The notes under the pieces: model-generated
Seen by the model: only the letters and a program-made list of their open reading frames with translations
Told to the model about the DNA's origin: nothing
Databases searched by the model: none
Shown here: positions 16,788-25,779 of the stretch, piece by piece
Numbering within the stretch: position 1 is the first letter of the stretch
How the letters are laid out: each line of letters starts with the position of its first letter
Made by a program: the position numbers and the translations under genes
Assembly: GCA_023396225.1 (NCBI GenBank)
Contig: JAEWWT010000027.1
Span: 124,001-188,000 of the forward strand
DNA length: 64,000 nt
Reading direction: 5' to 3'
From: Bacillota bacterium
GTDB lineage: Bacteria > Bacillota > Clostridia > Oscillospirales > Ruminococcaceae

Positions 16788-17349
16788 GTATTGTTCCGCA
16801 TAGCCATCCAAGATCAACGCTGGTTTTTGATGCGAGTTTTCTGCCAAGTCCACTGCCAAAGTTTATGCAGAGCATTCCAAAGGCAAGGGACGTTATTGTA
16901 AGCAGAAGAATATTTATAGTCATAAATCCCGCACTTACTCCTGTTACAACCGAGTCTGCCGAAAGTGCAACCGAGAGCACAGCGGCTTCCCCTGGGGACA
17001 ATGTCTTTGAGCAATCCTTGTCAGCCTCGGATTCGTCAAGATAAATTCCCATTGCAAGGTTTTTCTTTTTCGCACGGCGACGCAGAACTTTTCTGAACTG
17101 TTCTTGAATAAGACTATATATTCCAAGTATCATCAGTAGTGAGAACGAAAGCCATCTGCAAGCATTTTGTGGTATAAGATTCTGCAAAAAGCTTGCGAGC
17201 AGTACCGATAATGCAAGCGAAACTGTTCCTATCAGACAGATCACAAATGATGATTTTATGGGGACTCGTATTCCGGCACTGCCAAGACCGATAGCAGCGG
17301 CAAGACTGTCTGCCGATACTGCAATAACAAGCAGGAGTGATTCGAGCAT
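16753..17349 (-). CDS. MntP/YtaF-type membrane protein
   Basis: 198 residues from the ATG at 17349; a GTG at 17358 abuts the SD AGAGG and is less likely. Two homologous halves each begin with an SADS motif: VSADSLAAAIGLGSAG near the N-terminus and ALSADSVVTGVSAG near residue 135. Six spans surround a basic/acidic cytoplasmic loop. This is the pattern of the Mn2+ exporter MntP and the sporulation-associated YtaF, which cannot be told apart here. The 3' end overlaps the PAP2 gene on the other strand. Confidence 0.8.
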   Translation of the reverse strand: MLESLLLVIAVSADSLAAAIGLGSAGIRVPIKSSFVICLIGTVSLALSVLLASFLQNLIPQNACRWLSFSLLMILGIYSLIQEQFRKVLRRRAKKKNLAMGIYLDESEADKDCSKTLSPGEAAVLSVALSADSVVTGVSAGFMTINILLLTITSLAFGMLCINFGSGLGRKLASKTSVDLGWLCGTILIALAAFQLFG

Positions 17350-17478
17350 TTTCTTCACCTCTGCGCATTATATGCAAATCGTTCATTTTTAGTGAAAGAC
17401 TCATTAATGTATATATGTTATCCTAGTGGTTGTTAAGGCATTTTTAAGGTGAAAAATTAGAGTATTGGAGGTGTTAAA

Positions 17479-18447
17479 ATGAAGTTAAAGGACAGAGTTC
17501 TTGAAGTACTAGAGGAAAACAAAGGTAAAAGCATTTCAGGAAGCGAAATTGCCCGTTCTGTCAATATGACAAGAAGTGCAGTCTGGAAAGCAGTGAAGGC
17601 TTTGAGAGAAGATGGATATTCAATATGCGCTGTAACAAATAAGGGCTACTGTCTTGCTAATGACAATGATATTCTTAGTGAAGCATCAATAAATTCCTTT
17701 CTGAAAACTCAGAATTTAGGCAGAAAAATAGACGTATTTAAAACAATAGATTCTACAAACAACTTTGCAAAAAGCTTGGCTCAACTTGGTGCTGAACATG
17801 GAACAACTGTTGTATCTGAACTTCAGACACAGGGAAAAGGCAGAATGGGAAGAAATTTCTACGCTCCTTCAGGAATGGGCGTATATATGAGTATTGTTCT
17901 CAGACCAAAGATTTCTGTGGACTATGCGCTTATGATTACATCCTGCGCTGCGGTTGCTGTGTGTGAGGCAGTAGAAAAGGTTGCTAATATTGAATGTCAG
18001 ATTAAGTGGGTAAATGATATATTCTGTAATGGCAAGAAGATATGCGGAATATTGACTGAAGCTGCTATCGGTGTTGAGCAAGGCGGTCTTGAATATGCAG
18101 TTATTGGGCTTGGAATTAATGTCTTAAACACATTTTTTCCAAAAGAAATTGAAGGAGTTGCTACTTCGATTAAGCAAATAACGGGTAAAAACGTTTCGAG
18201 AAGTCAGCTTACTGCAGAAATTCTGAATTGCCTTGAAGAAAGATTAAAGGATATTGACGACAACAGTTTTATTGACGAGTACAGAAGACGTTCGCTTCTC
18301 ATTGGCAGAAATATTATGGTGGTAAAGTCTGGAAGTGAAACAAAAGCTTTGTGTACAGGCATTGACAGCTTTGGAAGACTACTTGTAAGATATGAAAACG
18401 GAGCAGAGGACAACCTTTGTTCAGGTACAATAAGAACTTTAGATTAA
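17479..18447 (+). CDS. birA: Bifunctional biotin operon repressor / biotin-protein ligase
   Basis: 322 residues. An N-terminal winged helix (1-60, SGSEIARSVNMTRSAVWKAV) precedes the catalytic domain with the biotinyl-AMP loop GKGRMGRNF (about 118-126), KWVNDIFCNGKKICGILTEA and a C-terminal SH3-like domain. It activates biotin to biotinyl-5'-AMP, transfers it to carboxylase carrier lysines, and represses biotin genes. SD TGGAGGTG precedes the ATG by nine bases. It ends at a strong bidirectional terminator. Confidence 0.95.
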   Translation: MKLKDRVLEVLEENKGKSISGSEIARSVNMTRSAVWKAVKALREDGYSICAVTNKGYCLANDNDILSEASINSFLKTQNLGRKIDVFKTIDSTNNFAKSLAQLGAEHGTTVVSELQTQGKGRMGRNFYAPSGMGVYMSIVLRPKISVDYALMITSCAAVAVCEAVEKVANIECQIKWVNDIFCNGKKICGILTEAAIGVEQGGLEYAVIGLGINVLNTFFPKEIEGVATSIKQITGKNVSRSQLTAEILNCLEERLKDIDDNSFIDEYRRRSLLIGRNIMVVKSGSETKALCTGIDSFGRLLVRYENGAEDNLCSGTIRTLD

Positions 18448-18452
18448 TAAAA

Positions 18453-18502
18453 ATACTGTCATATCATTCTGTCTGAAGCAGATGATATGACAGTATTTTT
18501 TT
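18453..18502. terminator. Bidirectional terminator
   Basis: A 15-bp perfect stem, ATACTGTCATATCAT/ATGATATGACAGTAT, with T-runs on both strands, shared by birA and the convergent DUF4830-like gene. Confidence 0.9.
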
Positions 18503-18953
18503 ATGAACCTGTAATTCCGCAGGTGAATCCGCCTTCGCCTGTAATTGTTATATCGGCAGCAACAAGACGATCATTTACAATAAGTAGATTTGCTGTTACA
18601 TTGTCAGGGTCATCAGGGAAATTAAGAATCTTGTAAGTAAAGAGCATAGCTTCTTCGCCTTTGTAAGGAGTGAGATCCAATCCCTGTGTCAATTGAAGAT
18701 CATTGTATTGTGTGTAGGCGTCATTAAATTCTGAAGGAATAGTTATTTTTGTTTTTGAAACAGGATCAGGATTTACTATCCAGCCTTGTGAATTCAAATA
18801 TTCAACCCGCTGTGCATTTGTGCTCATTTCATACATCCTGTCGGCATCAGCCGCACCCTTAGCTTTGATCAGCAGAAACAATGCTAAAGCAATTATTGCA
18901 GCCAGAAAAATAAACATTATAACTTTTTTTGTTTTTTTATTCCCTTTACTCAT
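18501..18953 (-). CDS. Membrane-anchored DUF4830-like protein
   Basis: 150 residues from the ATG at 18953, which has AAAGGAGCGG upstream; the longer frame to 19052 lacks an SD. A Lys-rich N-terminus and one hydrophobic span (about 10-30) are followed by an extracytoplasmic domain beginning RVEYLNSQGWIVNPDPVSKT. That matches the DUF4830 pattern (an 'R..yL...GW.v...p' module) as I remember it. Function unknown; monocistronic. Confidence 0.7.
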   Translation of the reverse strand: MSKGNKKTKKVIMFIFLAAIIALALFLLIKAKGAADADRMYEMSTNAQRVEYLNSQGWIVNPDPVSKTKITIPSEFNDAYTQYNDLQLTQGLDLTPYKGEEAMLFTYKILNFPDDPDNVTANLLIVNDRLVAADITITGEGGFTCGITGS

Positions 18954-19386
18954 GTCCACCGCTCCTTTGCAGTATATTAAGGATATGCTGTTCATCGTCA
19001 GTTCCGGGAAACGCAACTGAAAATTCAATAAGGAAGAGCTGATCAAAGTCACAGATATTAATTGAAGTCATTGAAAAATTATTCTGTGAGCGAGGGTAAT
19101 CAAACTGTTTTAATCAGTATTTCCTTTATAGCCTGTCATATAATATGCGGACGTGCAGAATAAAAGTACAGTAAAGTTAATATTTTTTGTGAAAATCATC
19201 AGATTTTATTAAATTGCATATATTTGAATACAAAAAATAGCAGCGGAAAATATGATTGCTTTTTAAGAAAACATGCTCAAAACTTCTGTGTTAAAAATGT
19301 GCATTGCAACAAAATATTAAAATGTTGTTTAAATTTTATCTTTAATGTGATACAATATTATATATAAAATCTGGGAGTTGATTGTC
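18954..19386. other. Intergenic region between divergent genes
   Basis: About 430 AT-rich bases. A TACAAT -10-like hexamer near 19351 probably serves the GH5-like lipoprotein gene. No further gene, RNA or repeat is recognised. Confidence 0.5.
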
Positions 19387-20511
19387 TTGAAAAACAGTAT
19401 GGTGTGTAAGATTTTCTGTATGGCTGCTGCGGGAATTCTTTGTTTTAGCGGATGCGCTGAGAGCAAAGGACAAGCAGAAGTATCAGACAAGGTATATATA
19501 GAAAAAGACATTCAGCAGGAGACAGACAGAATAAAAATCAACGGAACAGATTTTTATAGTGGAAACAAAATTTTATGGCTGAACGGAGTTTCTCTTTCTA
19601 TTGAAATAAATAGTTTGCATGATGAAAAATACTGGTCGAATATGTTTGAGGAACTGAGAAATTCAGGGATAAACTGTATCCGGATGGAATTTTTGACTTG
19701 TCCTGTCAAGCTTTATAATGATGGTAGTTTTAATAAAATAGATGAAGAATTTTTTGATAATTTTGATGTAATTGCAAATACTGCTCAAGAAAATAAAGTG
19801 TATCTTATCCCTGTGCTTCTGTCAGAAAAAGTGTTTACAGAGGGAAGTGACACAGCCAGATGGAACAGCATGGCAAAGAACAAAACTCTTATAGATACAT
19901 ACGTTAAGGGGTATGTTGCTCCTTTTGTAACAAGATATACTGACAATAACTATATTCTTGCAGTGGACATTTTTGATGAACCTGATATAATTGCTGAAAA
20001 AATTGGGACGCAGTATGCACAGTGGGATGATCTTACGGCATTTTTTGCAAAAAATGCCGCCGCTGTTCACAGCAATTCCGAAATTCTTGTCACGGTCGGG
20101 ATGTCAAAAGTTAAATACAATTCCGATAATCGCAACGGTAACTATGTTTCGGATTTTAAGCTGAGAAAAAGTGGCGACATTAATGGCTATTTGGATTTTT
20201 ATTCAATTCATTACTATTATTGCAATAACAGCTGGGCTGGTTTTCCGTTTGAACTTACTCCTAAAGAATATACTCTTGACGGAACAAAACCGTGTATCAT
20301 AAGCAAGGCTGAGTATGCAAATGATAAAAGTGGTCGGAGCCTTAATGATAAATACATCTCCGCATATAACAACGGCTGGAACGGTGTTTTCGCAGATGCA
20401 GGAGACTGCAGTGATGCTGCTGTTCCGGAGGAAATAAAAACAGCAGCAGATGTAGTAATGAAAGCGTCAAATAAAAAGGTTTTTCCGCATGATACAGAAC
20501 CGGATTTGTAA
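19387..20511 (+). CDS. GH5-like glycoside hydrolase lipoprotein
   Basis: 374 residues from TTG 19387, with SD GGGAG nine bases upstream; the in-frame TTG at 19378 touches the SD. A lipoprotein signal peptide ends at FSGC with the lipidated C23. The rest resembles a GH5/cellulase-type TIM barrel: NGVSLSIEI, WSNMFEELRNSGINCIRMEF, the putative acid/base in VDIFDEPD (the usual NEP reads DEP), HYYY and the candidate nucleophile in ISKAEY. It would act on beta-glucan or mannan at the cell surface. Substrate is uncertain. The stop lies 4 bp from that of the convergent MATE gene. Confidence 0.75.
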   Translation: MKNSMVCKIFCMAAAGILCFSGCAESKGQAEVSDKVYIEKDIQQETDRIKINGTDFYSGNKILWLNGVSLSIEINSLHDEKYWSNMFEELRNSGINCIRMEFLTCPVKLYNDGSFNKIDEEFFDNFDVIANTAQENKVYLIPVLLSEKVFTEGSDTARWNSMAKNKTLIDTYVKGYVAPFVTRYTDNNYILAVDIFDEPDIIAEKIGTQYAQWDDLTAFFAKNAAAVHSNSEILVTVGMSKVKYNSDNRNGNYVSDFKLRKSGDINGYLDFYSIHYYYCNNSWAGFPFELTPKEYTLDGTKPCIISKAEYANDKSGRSLNDKYISAYNNGWNGVFADAGDCSDAAVPEEIKTAADVVMKASNKKVFPHDTEPDL

Positions 20512-20514
20512 TAA

Positions 20515-21864
20515 TCAAGTTACGAAGTCTTTGTTCTTCCATGCGCCTGAGTGCCATCTGAAAATAAAGATTATTCCACGGATGATTTCATCTGATGCCA
20601 TTGCAATCCATACACCTATAAGACCAATGCCAAGACCAATGCCAAGACCTGCGGATAAGCCGACAGCAAGTACCCACGTTGAAATTATTCCGATAATAAT
20701 AGGGAATACGGTATCTCCTGCTGCCTGAAGCGCTCTTACCATTGTTACATTTATTGCTCTGCCCATTTCAAGGAATATGTCAATAAGCAGGATTTTGCCG
20801 ACAAGCTTTACTATTTCAGGATTATCAGTGAGAAGATTCATAATAGCAGGGGAAAGCAACCACAGAATGAATGCAACAAATCCAGATACAGTAATTGCAA
20901 TGAAAAGAGTTCTGTTTGTCTGTTTCTTTGCAGCGTCATAATTTTTAGCGCCAATATGGTAGCCAACAAGTATCTGTGAAGCTTGCGTAATTGCGTTTGA
21001 AAACATACATGACACTATTACAAACAAAGTGACATAGAATTTTGATGTTGACTGAACTTCTCCGAAGCCATTTATCCATGCGATAATTATAATTTGTGTA
21101 AAGTTGTATGAAACAGTTTCACCGCCAGACGGCAATCCAATTTTCAGCATGCTTTTCAGAATTTGCTTTGGGAAAGGAATAAGCTTTTTAATAGAAATCT
21201 TAGTTCTTATAGTTTTTGTGTAGAATACAATTATCATTATTACAGCAAGAATACGGCTGGTAACAGTTGCAATTGCAGCACCAACTATTCCAAGTTCAGG
21301 GAATGACCCGATGCCGTACATCAATACATAGTTCAATCCTATATTGACTATGTTCATTGATACTGAGATAATCATAATCGGTTTTGCTACAGCGTTGCTC
21401 TTCAGAATTGCAGTAAAGGTTGAGAAGATGGCCTGAGTAAACAGAAAACCGCCAGTTATCCTTACATATCCGCAGAAATTTTCATATTGACTTGGAGGCA
21501 CATTCATAATTTCCGCTATAGGAGAGGCAAATATGACAAGAATTGCACTGACAACAACACCGAGGATAGCGTTTACTGCGATGGCAAGGGAATAAATAGT
21601 ACTTAGTGTTTCTTTTTTTTCTGCACCTATGTATTGTGAAATTAGTATTGTTGTTGCAAGACTGAAAACTGAGAAAGTAAGAATGAACAGCAGAATAATT
21701 GTATTGCCTGTACCTATTGTAGCTAATGCAGGCTCATCATACTGAGATATCATTATCTGGTCAACAATTCCTGTAAGCGATGCCATTAGCAGTTCAATGA
21801 AAATTGGCCATGTAAGATGCATTAAAGAAGGCTTTTTTGATAATGTTAAATTCTTTGCAGGCAT
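20515..21864 (-). CDS. MATE family efflux transporter
   Basis: 449 residues with about 12 spans, in the DinF/NorM-like family. The N-terminal signature (LTWPIFIELLMASLTGIVDQ) and the two-fold repeat after the central loop (IPFPKQILKSMLKIGLPSG) are typical. It exports cationic drugs or metabolites using Na+ or H+ gradients. The ATG at 21864 sits 11 bases from AGGAG; a GTG at 21876 is nearer to the SD than usual. Confidence 0.88.
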   Translation of the reverse strand: MPAKNLTLSKKPSLMHLTWPIFIELLMASLTGIVDQIMISQYDEPALATIGTGNTIILLFILTFSVFSLATTILISQYIGAEKKETLSTIYSLAIAVNAILGVVVSAILVIFASPIAEIMNVPPSQYENFCGYVRITGGFLFTQAIFSTFTAILKSNAVAKPIMIISVSMNIVNIGLNYVLMYGIGSFPELGIVGAAIATVTSRILAVIMIIVFYTKTIRTKISIKKLIPFPKQILKSMLKIGLPSGGETVSYNFTQIIIIAWINGFGEVQSTSKFYVTLFVIVSCMFSNAITQASQILVGYHIGAKNYDAAKKQTNRTLFIAITVSGFVAFILWLLSPAIMNLLTDNPEIVKLVGKILLIDIFLEMGRAINVTMVRALQAAGDTVFPIIIGIISTWVLAVGLSAGLGIGLGIGLIGVWIAMASDEIIRGIIFIFRWHSGAWKNKDFVT

Positions 21865-22227
21865 AATAATCTTCACTCCTTTATGCTATCATTTCTTTTA
21901 GGTGATTTGTAATCGTTTTCTTTACATGTAGTTTATCATATTGAAAAACTAAATTCAAGAAGAAAAGTTGTTATATTTATGGATTTTTTGTATTATTAGT
22001 ATATAAAATATATATATTAGAGTGAACTTTATATAATAATTTGACCTTTACATTGCCATTCAGACATTGAAAACTGACGTAATCAATAAATATGGAGATA
22101 TTTGTTGACTTTCTGTGCAGGTTATATTATTATAAAAAAGTTAGGAGGACTTGTTCCTTATAATAAATCAAATACAGGTAATAAATTTACCTTAGATTAT
22201 AGTAAGTTAAATGAGAGGACGATTCAA
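21865..22227. other. Intergenic region, possible short leader ORF
   Basis: AT-rich divergent region. An AGGAGG at 22142-22147 is followed by TTG at 22151, opening a 14-codon frame that ends TAG at 22195. It could be a leader peptide of the kinase gene or coincidence. An extended frame from 22102 into the kinase lacks the kinase's own SD context and is not preferred. Confidence 0.35.
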
Positions 22228-22818
22228 GTGAAAAAACTCATACTTGTAACATCACCGCCAGCTTGCGGAAAAACTTTTATTTCAAAACAGCTAGCTAAAA
22301 ATCTTAAGCATATTGTTTATCTTGATAAAGATGCGCTTATTGTGCTTTCAAAACAGATATTTAAAGTTGCAAATGAAGAATATAACCGCAGTTCTGACTT
22401 CTTTGAAGAAAACATCAGAAATTATGAGTATTATGCTATTGTTGATATTGCTCTTGAAGCCCTTGATTATGAGGATCTGGTTCTTATCAATGCTCCGTTT
22501 ACAAGAGAAATCAGAGATGTTAGTTATATGAATGGCCTTAGAAACAAGCTTGCTGAAAAAGGCGCAGAGCTTGCTGTAATTTGGGTTCAGACCGATCCTG
22601 AGGTATGCAGGCAGAGAATGATTAAGAGAGACAGTGACCGTGACACATGGAAGATCAACAACTGGGATGAATATATAAGCAGAATTAATTTTGATATTCC
22701 GACAGAAATTCAGGCTTCCGGAAGAGAAAAGGAACTTCTTATTTTCAAGAATTCCTCTGAGGAAGAATATAATGAATCAATGTCTCGAATTTCTAAAATT
22801 TTTACTGATAATGATTGA
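22228..22818 (+). CDS. P-loop kinase (AAA_33-like)
   Basis: 196 residues from GTG 22228, which has GAGAGGA eight bases upstream and places the Walker A motif SPPACGKTF at residues 9-17, the normal position. Other features are a DKDALIVLSK segment after the second strand, WVQTDPEVCRQRMIKRDSDRD (lid-type arginines) and WDEYISRINFDIPTEI near the end. The layout is that of small-molecule or nucleotide kinases; the substrate is unknown. It lies directly ahead of the TPP riboswitch but is probably a separate transcript. Confidence 0.7.
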   Translation: MKKLILVTSPPACGKTFISKQLAKNLKHIVYLDKDALIVLSKQIFKVANEEYNRSSDFFEENIRNYEYYAIVDIALEALDYEDLVLINAPFTREIRDVSYMNGLRNKLAEKGAELAVIWVQTDPEVCRQRMIKRDSDRDTWKINNWDEYISRINFDIPTEIQASGREKELLIFKNSSEEEYNESMSRISKIFTDND

Positions 22819-22855
22819 CAAGTATACTTATTCGTGGTAAAATAATTTTTGAACT

Positions 22856-22991
22856 GAATAGGGGAGCTTGCAAGGGCTGAGAGGAAGTTTGGCTTCGACC
22901 CATAAACCTGATTCGGATAATGCCGACGTAGGAAATTCATTAAAGAATTTTACGATATTCAAGCCGCAGGTGATTAACCTGTGGCTTTTTC
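22856..22991 (+). ncRNA. TPP (THI) riboswitch with terminator
   Basis: The THI-box landmarks are present in order: GGGGAGC, GGGCTGAGAGG (22873-22883), GACCC, ACCTGATTCGGATAATGCC (22905-22923) and GACGTAGG. An expression platform follows, with the stem GCCGCAGGT/ACCTGTGGC (22963-22986) and a T-run. Thiamine pyrophosphate binding should favour termination and lower ThiT expression. Confidence 0.95.
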
Positions 22992-23026
22992 TATTCTGTT
23001 CAAATAATATGATGGAGGATATTTTC

Positions 23027-23614
23027 ATGAAAAACACTAAAGTAAAAATTCTTGTTGAAGGTGCAATAATGGTTGCACTTGCATTCGTACTAAGCTGTAT
23101 AAAAATAATTCGCATTCCTTGGGGTGGATCAATAACCTTGATGTCAATGCTCCCAATAGTAATATTCAGCGTAAAGCATGGCATAAAGAAAGGTTTGTTT
23201 GTAGCTTTTGCTTATTCTCTGCTTCAGTTCGGACAAGGCGTTGTTGTAGATGGACTTTTTGGCTGGGGCCTTACTCCTGTAATGCTTGTGTCATGTATTT
23301 TCCTTGACTATATTTTTGCATATACAGTAATTGGACTTGCAGGAATGTTTAAAACAAAGGGTGTAAGCGGATGGATAACTGGCACAGTTATTGCAATTGT
23401 TATCAGATTTGCAATTCATGTTTTAAGCGGAGTAGTTATCTGGCATTCATCAGGTAAGATATGGGATGTATTTGAGACTAGTAATGAGTGGCTGTACAGT
23501 TTCCTTTATAATGGTACATATATGCTTCCTGAACTTGTATTTACACTTATCGGTGCAGTAATCTTGTTCACCGTTCCACAGACAAAGAAGCTTATTACAT
23601 CAGAGGGATTATAA
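23027..23614 (+). CDS. thiT: Thiamine transporter ThiT (ECF S component)
   Basis: 195 residues from the ATG at 23027 (SD GGAGGA); the longer frame upstream is the riboswitch read through and is not coding. About six spans; the signatures IPWGGSITLMSMLPIVIF and YSLLQFGQG match ThiT substrate-capture subunits, which pair with a shared EcfAA'T module encoded elsewhere. Control by the TPP riboswitch directly upstream supports the thiamine assignment. Confidence 0.93.
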   Translation: MKNTKVKILVEGAIMVALAFVLSCIKIIRIPWGGSITLMSMLPIVIFSVKHGIKKGLFVAFAYSLLQFGQGVVVDGLFGWGLTPVMLVSCIFLDYIFAYTVIGLAGMFKTKGVSGWITGTVIAIVIRFAIHVLSGVVIWHSSGKIWDVFETSNEWLYSFLYNGTYMLPELVFTLIGAVILFTVPQTKKLITSEGL

Positions 23615-23631
23615 GATCCTTTACAACACCA

Positions 23632-24603
23632 TTAAAATACTTTTTTGTTTGTATAAAATTTCCCTTGCCATGAATTTCGCCTTACAAGTTCTTTGTCTAT
23701 TCCATTCATGACAGTAAACTTTTTCAGACTCCACAAAGGAGCAATAAGTGTATTTTTATCTCCGTCACCAGTGACACGCTGTATAATAAGGTCAGGAGGA
23801 AGTATCTCCAATTGGTCACAGACCGTATTTACATATTCATCATAGGTCATTGCCTCAAATTCGCCGTTTTTATACTGTTCTGCAAGAACTGTCCCCTCAA
23901 TAATATGAAGCAAATGAATTTTCAGACTGTGAAGTTCAAGTTGAGAAAGTGCAGATGTTGTCTGCATCATCATATCATGAGTTTCTCCCGGAAGTCCATT
24001 GATAATATGTGCGCAGACATTTATTTTTCTGCTGTGCAGTTTTTCATAACCTGAAAGAAAATCCTCATAAGTGTGACAGCGGTTAATTTTTCTACCTGTT
24101 TCATCATGGATTGTCTGAAGTCCAAGTTCAACAGTAAGATATGTTCTTTCAGAAAGCTCTGCAAGATAATCAGCAGTTTCATCAGATATACAGTCAGGTC
24201 GGGTTGAAACAGCAAGTCCTACAACATCATCCTGTGTAAGTGCATCCTCATATAAAGCTTTCAGACGGGTCAGCGGCGCATACGTATTTGTATTTGCTTG
24301 AAAATAAGGGATATAAAGTCCCGTTTCCCATTTTTTGTTCAGAATTTCCCTTACATGTCTGAATTGCTCGAAAATACTTTCAAGCGGGTTTCCGGCAAAA
24401 TCTCCGCTTCCCGATGATGAACAGTAAGTACATCCACCTGTTCCTTTGGTACCATCAATATTAGGACAGCTAAACCCGCCGTTCAGGGACACTTTTATGA
24501 CCTTTTGCCCAAATCTGCGTTGAAGGTAGAAATTCTGTGTATAGTAACGCTTATTGTTGTCAGAGTTTACATATGGATTTATCATTAATATTGCTCTTTT
24601 CAT
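23632..24603 (-). CDS. Radical SAM protein, TIGR01212 family (YhcC/YtqA)
   Basis: 323 residues. The radical SAM cysteines read CPNIDGTKGTGGCTYC, and the family also has STRPDCIS, VELGLQTIHDETG and HIINGLPGETHD. It is a [4Fe-4S]/SAM enzyme of unresolved substrate; relatives are linked to tRNA or thiolation chemistry. No strong SD is visible for the ATG at 24603 (or 24585), so expression may be low. Convergent with thiT, 17 bp apart, with no terminator between. Confidence 0.88.
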   Translation of the reverse strand: MKRAILMINPYVNSDNNKRYYTQNFYLQRRFGQKVIKVSLNGGFSCPNIDGTKGTGGCTYCSSSGSGDFAGNPLESIFEQFRHVREILNKKWETGLYIPYFQANTNTYAPLTRLKALYEDALTQDDVVGLAVSTRPDCISDETADYLAELSERTYLTVELGLQTIHDETGRKINRCHTYEDFLSGYEKLHSRKINVCAHIINGLPGETHDMMMQTTSALSQLELHSLKIHLLHIIEGTVLAEQYKNGEFEAMTYDEYVNTVCDQLEILPPDLIIQRVTGDGDKNTLIAPLWSLKKFTVMNGIDKELVRRNSWQGKFYTNKKVF

Positions 24604-24709
24604 AATAATTTTAAATTATATCACATTTTAATTAATAATACAAGCTGATATTTCCAAAAATATTGTGGCATATATACAAAATATAAAGCAAATTTGGAGA
24701 AAAAAACTA

Positions 24710-24737
24710 TTGAAATATTTAAGTTTTATGCTATAAT
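24710..24737 (+). promoter_or_regulatory. Promoter of the epimerase gene
   Basis: TTGAAA (24710-24715), 16-base spacer, TATAAT (24732-24737), 47 bases before the ATG. Confidence 0.65.
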
Positions 24738-24783
24738 TATATATATAAAATAGAAAAAATATATAGGAACGGAGGGACAACAT

Positions 24784-25722
24784 ATGAAAACTGTTCTAAT
24801 AACAGGAGCCTCAGGATTAATAGGAGCACAGATGACAGAAGTGCTTTTGGCAAAGGGATATAATGTTATCGGAACCGATAAGGATCCGAGTCCTTTTATG
24901 GGCAGACCTAATTTTAGCTTTGTTCAGGCTCAGATTGACGATAAAGATAAAATAACAAGTGTTATTGGGGGCAGTAAGATAGACGCTTTGGTTCATCTTG
25001 CATGTTCCGTAGATAATGATCTTCCTGCAATAATAACACCTGTCTATGAAAAAATCAGCACTAATGTCGATAAGTATTTATTTAAGGAAGCAGTGAACGC
25101 AGGCATTAAGGATGTTATGGTTTTAAGTACATATCAGATTTATGCTGTTCAGAAAACAAGAGAGCCTATCAGGGAAACCGCACTTGAAAAGCCGACTACT
25201 GCGTATGCAAAAATGAAGTACGATACTGAAAAGGCTTTTTCAAAGGCGCTTAAGCCTAGTACAACAGGCGTTATTATGAGAGTGTGTCCTATATATACAA
25301 AGGAATACGTCGAAAATCTTCATTCAAAGATTTATGATCCTAAAGACGGATGTTCATTTGTGTATGGTTATGGAGATTATGGTTATTCGTTCTGTTGCTT
25401 ATACAATCTTATTGACTTCGTACTTGGTGTTCTCACACAGACTACATCTTCATATCAGGGCGTTTATAATCTTTGTGATACAAAGCCGATTCTTGCAAAG
25501 GAAATTGTTGAGTTTGAAAGACAATTCCATAAGCTTGGAGCAGTTATTCAGAGAAACTATGGTACGGATGCTGTTAAGGCGTCACTTGCTTTCGGTTCTA
25601 AATCTTCAAAGATTGATTATACATACAATGATCTTTCAGTTGCATGCAGCAATATTTCATACGACAACACAAAAGCGCAGAGAATATCAACTTTCAGATG
25701 GAAGCTTTCCAACACAAGATAA
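24784..25722 (+). CDS. NAD-dependent epimerase/dehydratase (extended SDR)
   Basis: 312 residues. The Rossmann motif TGASGLIGAQM (7-17) and the catalytic YAKMK (Tyr-x3-Lys, about 140-144, with an upstream LSTYQIY serine) mark an extended short-chain dehydrogenase of the sugar-nucleotide epimerase type. It lies beside a putative O-antigen ligase-like gene, which fits surface glycan metabolism, but the substrate is unknown. SD CGGAGGG; monocistronic, ending at a shared terminator. Confidence 0.82.
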   Translation: MKTVLITGASGLIGAQMTEVLLAKGYNVIGTDKDPSPFMGRPNFSFVQAQIDDKDKITSVIGGSKIDALVHLACSVDNDLPAIITPVYEKISTNVDKYLFKEAVNAGIKDVMVLSTYQIYAVQKTREPIRETALEKPTTAYAKMKYDTEKAFSKALKPSTTGVIMRVCPIYTKEYVENLHSKIYDPKDGCSFVYGYGDYGYSFCCLYNLIDFVLGVLTQTTSSYQGVYNLCDTKPILAKEIVEFERQFHKLGAVIQRNYGTDAVKASLAFGSKSSKIDYTYNDLSVACSNISYDNTKAQRISTFRWKLSNTR

Positions 25723-25745
25723 ATACATTTTATTACTATTATTAC

Positions 25746-25778
25746 AGGCTGTCAAATTTCTTGACAGCCTGTTTCTTT
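25746..25778. terminator. Bidirectional terminator
   Basis: Stem AGGCTGTCAA/TTGACAGCCT followed by a T-rich run, between convergent genes. Confidence 0.85.
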
Positions 25779-25779
25779 A

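Noticed and set aside
22102..22227. 42-residue N-terminal extension of the P-loop kinase
   Set aside because: GTG 22228 has a good SD and puts the Walker A motif at the usual position.
22868..23026. N-terminal extension of ThiT
   Set aside because: It translates the TPP riboswitch; the real start at 23027 has its own SD.
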